Source of the DNA: Histomonas meleagridis
Lineage: Eukaryota; Parabasalia; Tritrichomonadida; Dientamoebidae
NCBI GenBank assembly: GCA_020186115.1
Contig: WSYJ01000146.1
Span: 124,001 to 188,000 of the forward strand
Length of the DNA stretch: 64,000 nucleotides
Direction of reading: 5' to 3'
The stretch's first letter is position 1; every line of letters starts with the position of its first letter. The notes below the pieces were generated by a model. That model searched no databases. It worked only from the letters and a program-made list of their open reading frames with translations, and was not told the origin of the DNA. This document shows, in pieces, positions 51,854 to 60,275 of the stretch. The translations under genes and the position numbers were made by a program.

Positions 51854-51885
51854 AACCGTAAATTGAGCGGTTTCAATTTACGGTT
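51854..51885. repeat. Perfect inverted repeat containing the promoter motif
   Basis: AACCGTAAATTGA (51854-51866) and TCAATTTACGGTT (51873-51885) pair perfectly across a 6-nt loop. The sequence AACCGTAAATTGAAA recurs at about 53398 on the other side of the pogo element. AATTGGCCAATT palindromes also occur nearby (51798, 51962). Confidence 0.65.
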
Positions 51886-51996
51886 ATTTTTATTTCAATT
51901 TTCGAACTTTTTCGGAGTAATTTACGGTTTGTCACTTTTCCCAATTTATTCAATTTCGAAAATTGGCCAATTTTCAATTTAAAATTAATTAAATTA

Positions 51997-53342
51997 CCCT
52001 GATGTCTTTCCAATTCGCGATTTTTACGACCGTTTATAGTATTCAAAAAATAGTAAACGGCCTAGTGTGGCCACAATGCACAGCAATATATTTCCAGGAA
52101 AACCTCATAAAGACTACACGAATTACAAAAAAAAGGCCAATGCTCGAATGTGTTATAACTCAAATTTCAAGAGGATACCCAAGAATTTCTAAGATTGCAC
52201 AAACAAGTAAAATTCCTGATTCCACACTAAGATCCTGGAAAGATAAATTAAAGCATAATCCTGCTTGGTGACCATGGAATAATGATCATGGAAGTGGTCA
52301 TAGAATATTTACAGACATAGAAGAACAATCAATTAAGGATTTTATTGTCAGTTGTTTTTTACAACCAGGTTATGTATTTATTAAATGAAGACTTCATAAT
52401 AATCGCTATGAATGCATATCTAACAAAATATCAAGATATAACTAATTTTAAAGAAACGAAAGATTTTTTAATTTCACACCAATTTATCGCAGATTTTAAA
52501 AAGAGAAACCATATTTCTTCTAGCGTTTTTCATCCTAAAAGGAGACCAAATGTGACTGATAAAGAAAAATCTAATTGGATCGAAACAATACAAAACCTTC
52601 TTACTTCTGTTGATCATAGTAGAATTGTCAATGTGGATGAAACATGCTGGAAGTGTTTTCCAAATGGTATGGTAACTTGGGCAGAAAAAGGATCTGATGG
52701 AATATCGATCAACTTAAATCCTTCACCGAGAGCACTGATAACTGTCCTGGCGAGCATACGTTCAGATGGAACCAAAATTCCCCTTTACTTTATAGCAAAA
52801 GGAAAAAGACTGATCTTGTAGAAACAACACAAATTGGTGATGTTTCACCTCACATGTCCACCCACTCAGAAAACGGATGGACCACTGAGGAAACGTTTTA
52901 TGAATATTTACTGTTCCTCCGGTAACACTTCAATGACGAAGATCCTATACATTTGTTACTTGACTCATATAAAGCCCACAAATGTCAATCAATTATTGAT
53001 TTGGCAGAAACTCTGAAGATTAAATTATATTTCATACCACCCGGTATGACTGATGAATTTCAACCATCAGATCGAAGGGTCTTCGGGTGTTTGAAGGCTA
53101 CAGCACGTTATCTGTTTCGAAAAGAGTACAATCAAAACAATGAAAAAAAATTTACCAAATTACAAGCAGCACAATGCATGGTTTGGGCATGGGAACACCT
53201 GCAACCCAATATAATCCAAGAATCTTGGTCAATCTATGAATAAAACATTTATTCATTAATTTTCTTTCAGACAGAAAGTATTCATATTGAGAGAAACGGT
53301 TTTTAACGGTCGTAAAAATCGCGAATTGGAAAGACATCAGGG
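51997..53342 (+). mobile_element. Pogo/Tigger-like transposon with 42-bp terminal inverted repeats
   Basis: The left end (51997 on: CCCTGATGTCTTTCCAATTC, continuing GCGATTTTTACGACCGTT) matches the reverse complement of the right end (through 53342) perfectly over about 38 bp, 42 bp counting the flanking ATTA. A TA target duplication lies at 51995-51996 and 53343-53344. Total length 1,346 bp. Each terminal repeat carries ACGACCGTT, the motif found upstream of host genes. Confidence 0.92.
52002..53243 (+). pseudogene. Pogo-type transposase, degenerate
   Basis: Pieces in three frames. An N-terminal helix-turn-helix part (RGYPRISKIAQTSKIPDSTL) ends at a TGA at 52269-52271; the same frame continues (PWNNDHGSGHRIFTDIEEQ) and shifts near 52370. 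The catalytic domain has NVDETCW (first Asp, about 52633), then after shifts LLLDSYKAHK (second Asp, about 52954) and TDEFQPSDRRVFGCLKA (third Asp, about 53050-53100), the DDxD pattern of pogo. At least one nonsense and two frameshifts; inactive as written, although the perfect ends could still be mobilised by another copy. Confidence 0.85.
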
Positions 53343-53346
53343 TAAT

Positions 53347-53907
53347 CAATTTTCAATTTTATTTTGGCACTTTTTTCAACATTGGTCATTTTTCAACAAC
53401 CGTAAATTGAAATTGTCCAACATTGCCCAAGCCTGTCTTGAAGAAACACTAAAAAGACTGCCCATAATGTTTTTTACATTTTAATTTCATGAAACTTCAA
53501 TGTAAAAAATTTTGTGCCTAAAATATAAAACAATAACTTATCCAGTTACAAATCAGTCTACATGGAGATTCAAAATAATTAAGGCACATAATGTAGCATT
53601 ATACATGGAGCACATATATAATAATATATTAACCAAATAATTTCATTTAGATTTAATTTGTACTTTTCGCAATAATCCTATTTTTCACTCACTTCACTTG
53701 TGAGAACGTTAACACAAAAAACAAGTTTTTTGGACATTTAAAATTTCTATTTGCTTACAAACTATATAAAATTTTATGATTTATTTCATTTCCAGCTGTT
53801 GGACCACAGGTTTTTTACAGCAATGTAAATAAATTTAAACAAAAATTTGAAATGTAAATTTTTAAGAAAAATCATTTCAATTTATCAAAAAATCGAAATT
53901 ATATAAG
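53347..53907. other. Intergenic, no gene seen
   Basis: AT-rich DNA after the pogo element, with one AACCGTAAATTGAAA copy near 53398. Confidence 0.5.
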
Positions 53908-56900
53908 TTATTGCACAGATATTTGAAGGTGTGGAAGCGCTGACTTTTCCACCTGCCGAAACGCTGCGAAGAGCACGCTTTGGTCTGTTATTTCGTTTTG
54001 GTCTGATCCAGATCCCCAAAACATTTTGTTTACGTTGCAATTGATTCTTTTTTCGATGATTTCCTTCAGCTGTTCCACTGATACATTTGAATCGATCTTT
54101 GTCACATATGCCTTGTTACGATATAACAACTTAACATATGCGCTAAAGCACTTGCTGGAACCATCTGTCGATTCTTTGATTTCGTTATATAGCGTTTCAA
54201 CTTCTTGGCGAAGTTGTGAATTTATAACGCGCTTACTCCAGAGCATAGAGAGCTTACGTGTAAGAACGCGCTGCTGGAACTGAATGAGAAGTGAGCGATT
54301 GATCTTAAGTTCTTTGCAAAATGCATCTTCATCAAATCCTTTCATTGTATCCTTGATTTGATTGGCAGGAACTTGTTGAGCCGGGCCCAGTTGCTTCCTC
54401 ACCTCATTCTTGACTTCTTGTATTTGAGCAACTCCCCTGAACACTCCTGTTTTGATTTCCTTTTTAGCTTCACCCTTAACCTCTGTCTTAACGTTTTCCT
54501 TGTTAACATCCTCCTTTGTTTCTGTTTTAACGTTTTCCTTAACTTCCTTTTTAACGTCCTCCTTTGTTTCTGTCTTAACGTCCTCCTTTGTTTCTGTCTT
54601 AACGTCTTCTTTAGTTTCTGCTTTAACGTCCTCCTTTATATCTATCTTAACGTCCTCGTTAGTTTTTTCTTTGTCAGTTTTTTCGATTTGTTGTTCATTT
54701 TTTGTTTTGTTCAAATTATTGACAAGTGATATTGATCTTGACGGCGTAGCAGCAGCAGAAGAAGACTTAGTCGCGTCTGAAGTTTCTTCTTCTTCAGTCA
54801 GTGTATCCAAATTTCCGCTGAAAGACTTCGATCCAGCTGTCAACGCTGTCAGCATGTTTGCCTGCGCCTTGAGTCCCTGCAACTCCTTCACGTTATATCT
54901 TTTTCTATTTCTTCTTATTCCTTCTGATATTACATTTGGCAAAGTTGTTGTGTATATACAATTCGAAGCCTTATTTGTATATATATCTCTTCCTCCATAA
55001 ATCCATAATTTCTTATTGACGTAACACATCGAAAACAAAGTCAATGCGTTCGAATCGTCGAACTCACCAGTCCACAATGAATATTTCATTTGCTTTGTGT
55101 CCAACACAGCTGGCGGCATAATTTGTTGTGAGTCAGTTCCTCCAATGATAACAATGAATTGTCCGACTAAAACTGCTCTATGCATAGCTCGTGGCAAAGG
55201 TTTATCTCCTGTTAACTTCGGACATGACCATTCGTTTTTCGTTATATCATAAATATAAGTACCAGAAGACGGATGTTTCCCAACTATTCCGCCATGAACG
55301 AATATATGTTTACCGACAATTGTTGCCGAATGATGAGCTAATGAAGGAGGAACATTTCCTGACGGGTTTTTAATTTGTTCCCATTGGAATGTATTTGTAT
55401 CGAATGTATACATTTCATTTGTCGAACGTTTCCGTGATATCATTCCACCGAAGATATATAACTTTGAGTTTTCATTATAAAAATTCGACGTGTGACCATA
55501 GACAGGCTTTGGCGGATTATTTGCTGTAATTTCTTTGATTTCGTTTGTATATATATCGAATCCATAAAGGTTATTATATAAGTCATTCCCTTTACGTCCG
55601 CCAAAGATATATACAAAGTTATCACAAAGACTTAATGATACACATGTACGAAGTGGTATTGGTGATTGTCGTTGTGATATTAATTCGGTGAAATCCTCAT
55701 TAAACTCAAGGATTTTATCGTTCCCTTTTTCACTGTTTTGTTGTCCACAAAAGACAAAGATACTATTGTTAATATATACCGAACAATGCCCAAATAAATT
55801 CGGTACATCTTTTAACCCTGAAATTAACGAGAACTTAAAGATTTTGTTCGGCTCTTTCTTACAATATGTTTCTTTCATTTCATTAAGTTTCGCTATTAAT
55901 TCTTTCCGTAAGTCAGGATTAACAATGCTGAACGTATATAAAACAAATTTGTTACGTTTCCGTGGTACCATTATATTCCATTCTTGTTCTGAGTTCTTCG
56001 TCGCATAACGAAATGTTGATGGGTTTTCACTATGGACAACTTTTAGTCCATTTTTATACTCTTTCGTGATTAATATCATGTCATTAAACAAATATATAAA
56101 TCCATTTTTCACCGTCGGCTTCCGTATTTCGATTGGTATTGTCATAACCAATACTCGCGATGGCTTAACAACTTCGAAATGTGATATTAATCGATTTTGT
56201 ATCGTTAATAATTTTTCCGAATTTTGAGCTGCATATGACGCTTGATCAATTTGGAATGTAACTTCTTCGAGTTTAAGTGTGGCGGCACTTAACATGGCTG
56301 AGTCCGGATGTGATACTGGTGTAACTTTTAAGAGCTCTGTCAAAAACAATATGTATCGCGGCATGCGTTGAACGGGAGTGATTAAATATGATTGAAGCTC
56401 ACCTTTGCCATATGGATTATTAGTGGCGAGCTCAAGCATTTTGATGGAAAAGTCTTTTTGCTTCGACTTTTCTAATATCAATTTGATGATCGTGGAATAG
56501 TTAGAAATGTACCCTAACGAAACTTTAAAGAAGGCAGCAAAGTCTAGAAAGACATCGGATAGCATCGCGCTGTACGTAGTGCCACGCGCTTTAAGATTTT
56601 CGAGAAATTGCTGATGATACCGAATCATTGTTGGAAAGTCATGGAACACTAAATGAAGTTCTGCATCTGTAAAAACCTTTAAATCGCGGACATTGGGCAC
56701 CCAATACTTGATAATGACTTGGAGACCATCAATGTATTTCTCTTCGGTCGTTTGAATTTCGGTCAATACATTCACTCGCTTATGAATGGTGTTGAGTTCT
56801 TTGGGATCGAGTGTGCAATTGAATGTAAGTGGAGTCTTTTTGAGAATTGAAAATAAATCAGTTGGAGGTTCGTCCATTTTTAATGGCTCGTTGTTGATTG

Positions 56901-57336
56901 TTAGGGTTGGGTTACTATGTTGGAAAGGAAAATTCGAGATTATGTATTTATTGAAATCGGAACATGTTTTAAATTCTGATTTGTTAAATGACATTTCAAC
57001 TGGTGGTATTTCTATGCCTTCAGGTATCTTTACATTGACAAATATGGTAAAAATATTTTCGGAATCTTTTGGTAAGATTGAAACATAATAACTCGGACGT
57101 AAATATCGAGCAGGTCTTTCAGAGAGTAAAATGTCTGGAAATTTATTTTCTATAACGCAGTCTTCTGGAATAACTTCTCTATATAAAGGAGTTGTTATTC
57201 CCAAAATTTCATCATTAAGTTTCAGTTTGGTTTGAATTTCTTGAGCTGTTAAATTCGTAATGAATGAGTCAACTTGTACAATGGCTGGTTCGGATTGTCG
57301 TATAAATGCTATATATTTGTTGGTTTTACCAGGCAT
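53908..57336 (-). CDS. RhoGEF-PH-kelch multidomain protein, 1142 aa
   Basis: Frame from the ATG at 57336. Residues about 60-180 look like a ubiquitin-fold or Ras-binding region (YYVSILPKDSENIFTIFVNV). A DH (RhoGEF) domain spans about 185-370: LTEIQTTEEKYIDGLQVI and the hallmark LQSYLITPVQRMPRYILFL. A PH domain follows (about 385-490). Six kelch blades span about 500-790 (VFCGQ, VYIFGGRKG, LYIFGGM, IFVHGG, VIIGGTDS, LWIYGGRD). A Lys/Glu/Thr repeat region (KEDVKTET units) precedes a C-terminal ubiquitin-like end (AYVTKIDSNVSVEQLKEII). It should activate a Rho GTPase for actin control, with kelch as a scaffold. AACGGTTTT lies about 60 nt upstream. The DH core motif is present, so activity is likely. 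Confidence 0.92.
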   Translation of the reverse strand: MPGKTNKYIAFIRQSEPAIVQVDSFITNLTAQEIQTKLKLNDEILGITTPLYREVIPEDCVIENKFPDILLSERPARYLRPSYYVSILPKDSENIFTIFVNVKIPEGIEIPPVEMSFNKSEFKTCSDFNKYIISNFPFQHSNPTLTINNEPLKMDEPPTDLFSILKKTPLTFNCTLDPKELNTIHKRVNVLTEIQTTEEKYIDGLQVIIKYWVPNVRDLKVFTDAELHLVFHDFPTMIRYHQQFLENLKARGTTYSAMLSDVFLDFAAFFKVSLGYISNYSTIIKLILEKSKQKDFSIKMLELATNNPYGKGELQSYLITPVQRMPRYILFLTELLKVTPVSHPDSAMLSAATLKLEEVTFQIDQASYAAQNSEKLLTIQNRLISHFEVVKPSRVLVMTIPIEIRKPTVKNGFIYLFNDMILITKEYKNGLKVVHSENPSTFRYATKNSEQEWNIMVPRKRNKFVLYTFSIVNPDLRKELIAKLNEMKETYCKKEPNKIFKFSLISGLKDVPNLFGHCSVYINNSIFVFCGQQNSEKGNDKILEFNEDFTELISQRQSPIPLRTCVSLSLCDNFVYIFGGRKGNDLYNNLYGFDIYTNEIKEITANNPPKPVYGHTSNFYNENSKLYIFGGMISRKRSTNEMYTFDTNTFQWEQIKNPSGNVPPSLAHHSATIVGKHIFVHGGIVGKHPSSGTYIYDITKNEWSCPKLTGDKPLPRAMHRAVLVGQFIVIIGGTDSQQIMPPAVLDTKQMKYSLWTGEFDDSNALTLFSMCYVNKKLWIYGGRDIYTNKASNCIYTTTLPNVISEGIRRNRKRYNVKELQGLKAQANMLTALTAGSKSFSGNLDTLTEEEETSDATKSSSAAATPSRSISLVNNLNKTKNEQQIEKTDKEKTNEDVKIDIKEDVKAETKEDVKTETKEDVKTETKEDVKKEVKENVKTETKEDVNKENVKTEVKGEAKKEIKTGVFRGVAQIQEVKNEVRKQLGPAQQVPANQIKDTMKGFDEDAFCKELKINRSLLIQFQQRVLTRKLSMLWSKRVINSQLRQEVETLYNEIKESTDGSSKCFSAYVKLLYRNKAYVTKIDSNVSVEQLKEIIEKRINCNVNKMFWGSGSDQNEITDQSVLFAAFRQVEKSALPHLQISVQ

Positions 57337-57395
57337 CTATTTTTTGGTAAATTTTTTTCACTCAATAAACCGCTGACATCTTTTTTGATCAGTAA

Positions 57396-57402
57396 AACCG
57401 TT
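57396..57402 (-). promoter_or_regulatory. Myb-like promoter element of the RhoGEF gene
   Basis: AACGGTT in gene orientation about 60 nt upstream of the ATG at 57336; a second AGCGGTTTATT lies nearer, at about 57363-57373. Confidence 0.45.
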
Positions 57403-58246
57403 AAAACCTAGGTACATAGTTATTTGAATGAGAATCAACAGTTGTATCAACCGACTGATTAACATCACAAATCGGTTTTCATTGGTTTACACGCAGAAAA
57501 ACCGAATTTGCGAAATTATAAAAAATAAAATATCTCATCAAATTTCAAAAATTTTTATAAAATGATCTTATAAAATTTCATACCTGATGTTTTACAAATG
57601 AGATAATAACTGATTTTTTATTGGGAAGTAAAAATAAGCGATTTTATGTTTTTCCTTCTGGACTTCATTATGTTATTGAATGGTATACGATCACATCGCA
57701 TTCAAATAATTGCTCATTCATTTTTTTTGTTAGAATAACCGTCGAAGGAAAAAACGATGATTCACAAAAAAAAATTCCATTCACATAGAAGGAGTTCCTC
57801 ATTTACATTTTAAAAGAGTCTTCTTAGTCTCTTTAATGCTATTAATTTCCAAATTTAAATGTAAAAAGTAAGAAAAAAGTTATGATTTCGGAAAAAAAGA
57901 TTTTTTTTGATGCATCAAAATCATCCATAAATTATTTCACAATTTGTGTAATAGGTTGTTATCAAATTGCTATTAAATATAAAGATAGTTCACTTGTTAT
58001 TGCAAGAAAATTTTGATTTAAAAAAATTTAATATATAACATTGAAAATTTTGTGTTGGAGCGCCCCAAATTGAGCACTTTTTTGTTGTTTTTTGATTAAA
58101 AACAACTCAAAATCGTAAATGAAAATTGAGTTTGGTTTGATCGTTTATCACCGGAATTTTATTGTAAACGTTTTTTTAAACGTCAAAACTTTGTTAAAAA
58201 ACATTTTTATCTTACAAATTATCTTTTACAATAATATAAAATATAT
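57403..58246. other. Intergenic, no gene seen
   Basis: AT-rich. An 85-codon plus-strand frame at 58119-58376 overlaps the ADA3-like gene and is not called. Confidence 0.5.
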
Positions 58247-59377
58247 TCACCTTGATTTCTTTGGCTTCTTATGTTCCTTCCTTGGGGCCACCTCAGGTTT
58301 AGTTGATATAGTACTCCATTGTTTTGCTCTTTCTTCTCTTTTCATCAGCATTTCCTCTTTACTCTGTAAAACCTGAAGTATTTTCAGTTTCGCTTTGTTA
58401 TTTCTCTCGATAACTTCTTTTAATTCTTGAGTTTTCTCAACAATATCTTTCATAACTTCATTATCTGTAAGTCTTGATCCGGTATTTTCTGGTATTAGCC
58501 CCAGTGCTTTGATCTCGACTGTTATTTTCTGTTCAATCGACAAATGTGAATATGGGCTTGTCCCGAAATAATTATCTGGAAACTGTGAAACTTCGTCTTC
58601 TTCTATTTCTTGAGGCGGTGGATGTGTCGGCGGAGTAGGAGGAGGTTTGCATTCTACAAATGCCGATAATAATCTGTGAAAAATATCCGATTGTGTGCCT
58701 TCTGCATTCTGTGATATGACTAATGATGGAAGTCTGAGTTGAACATTTCCATTTTTGTACTTCTGTTTGAGCCGTTGGTTGATAGCAATTGAATAATGTG
58801 CTCCCATCGGAACTTTAGTGTCCGGTAGTTCTGTAGGTTGAAGAAATTTCTGTAGAGTTTCGACTCGTGGAGTGACTGTAAAAAATCTGTTAACATTATT
58901 CCATATTGTTGATGAATTCATTGGTCGAACAGGTTCTGAATATGCAGAATCATTGGTGCGTTTCTGATGACTGCGTGCAAGTGAAGTTTGTGGTTTGGCA
59001 TGACTGAAAGCAGGTTGAGGAGCAAGGAATTGAAATGGAATTGGTGAAAAGTTTTCTTCAGTTTCGAATGTAACTTTTCTATTTGGCAAAATATATGTAA
59101 TTCCGTGTTTTCTTTGGCATGCTTCCTCTAGCGAACGAAATGATTGATCAAATTTAGATTTAATCTGTTGCAGAAGATCGATTTGTCTATTCAGCAAATC
59201 TATTACTTCTTGCTTTTCTAAATGTTGTTTATTTTGGAGATGAACACTTAGCGAAGAAAGTGTCCATTTTTCTGAAGATTTTGGGAAATCATTTGACTGT
59301 AACAAAAAAGAAAGGGAACTTTTTGTTGCGCAAGGTCTCTTCGTAGTTCTCCTTTGTTTGCTGGATTCATCATTCAT
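58247..59377 (-). CDS. ADA3-like SAGA histone acetyltransferase subunit
   Basis: Product of 376 residues from the ATG at 59377 (MNDESSKQRRTTKRP); the frame is open to 59437 but begins there only with TTG. The C-terminal part (about residues 275-355) has SIEQKITVEIKALGLIPENT, DNEVMKDIVEKTQELKEVI and NNKAKLKILQVLQSKEEML, which match the conserved ADA3/TADA3 domain. The N-terminal half has a coiled coil (about 50-80) and a Pro-rich linker (CKPPPTPPTHPPPQEI). ADA3 bridges Gcn5 and Ada2 in chromatin acetylation. The family call rests on one domain. Confidence 0.75.
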   Translation of the reverse strand: MNDESSKQRRTTKRPCATKSSLSFLLQSNDFPKSSEKWTLSSLSVHLQNKQHLEKQEVIDLLNRQIDLLQQIKSKFDQSFRSLEEACQRKHGITYILPNRKVTFETEENFSPIPFQFLAPQPAFSHAKPQTSLARSHQKRTNDSAYSEPVRPMNSSTIWNNVNRFFTVTPRVETLQKFLQPTELPDTKVPMGAHYSIAINQRLKQKYKNGNVQLRLPSLVISQNAEGTQSDIFHRLLSAFVECKPPPTPPTHPPPQEIEEDEVSQFPDNYFGTSPYSHLSIEQKITVEIKALGLIPENTGSRLTDNEVMKDIVEKTQELKEVIERNNKAKLKILQVLQSKEEMLMKREERAKQWSTISTKPEVAPRKEHKKPKKSR

Positions 59378-59435
59378 TTCGTGATGAAATCCTATAGGTG
59401 GGGCAATTGAATCCAAAACCGACAAAGATATTATC

Positions 59436-59442
59436 AACCGTT
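59436..59442 (-). promoter_or_regulatory. Myb-like promoter element of the ADA3-like gene
   Basis: AACGGTTG in gene orientation, about 60 nt upstream of the ATG at 59377. Confidence 0.45.
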
Positions 59443-60275
59443 ATGACCAATTCGTCCAGCAAATTACCATTCATTTCATCTCAAATTTTTGTTGGATTTG
59501 ATAAAAACTGTCGTGGTCGGAGGTTAGCACTTTTTGCTTGGCCACGGTTTGATGTTTGGTTAGATAAAGAAGCTTTTTTTTGTTAGTTATCAGGGTTTGG
59601 AAGAATCCTTGTTGATTTCATTAGAGGTTTAATCTCAATTCGAATTGATGATTTCATGGATTAGGTTAATTTTGTTGTTAAAAAAAAAAAAAGAATTTAT
59701 GCCGAAAATATTTGTTTTCGTTTGTAGAAATTAAATGTATACAATATTTGTGTGGAATTAAACATTTATAAAACGTTTTCATCTGGATATTTGAAATTAT
59801 TGTATTGATTAAAATTAAAAATGATAACAAATCACTTTGATAGATGGTTAGCAATGCTTTAAATCACTTTTATTCTGACATTTAATGAGTAGTTTTTAAT
59901 AATTAAGAAGAAATAAAACTTCAATGAAATTAATGTTTTAAAAAGGATTTGTTTGAAGTAAACGACTCTATTGAACGAATTACATGTAGGCTGTATACTA
60001 TAAAATCAATGAAATTAAAAAATAGCAATCAATCAAACTTGTAAAATGATTTTGAAATTCTTTAAAATTATTAAATGTTTTAATATACATTATGAAGCTG
60101 AGTGATTCGTGGATAGTGTACATATTTTATGAACTGATATAATTAAGAAGCTGAAAGTAAGTGAGCCAGTGCTTAAATATGACAAGCCACTAGATTTTAC
60201 TTATAAAAAAAACCTCTTCACAAAATATTCTATGAGGTTGTTAAATTCAAACCAAGAGAATTACACCTTTTCCAA
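59443..60275. other. Intergenic, no gene seen
   Basis: AT-rich divergent promoter region. A 62-codon frame at 59398-59586 overlaps the ADA3-like promoter and is not called. No ACCGTT-type element was seen close to the epimerase start. Confidence 0.45.

Noticed and set aside
54452-55000. 182-codon plus-strand frame
   Set aside because: It is antisense to the KEDVKTE repeat of the RhoGEF-kelch gene and reflects that low-complexity region.
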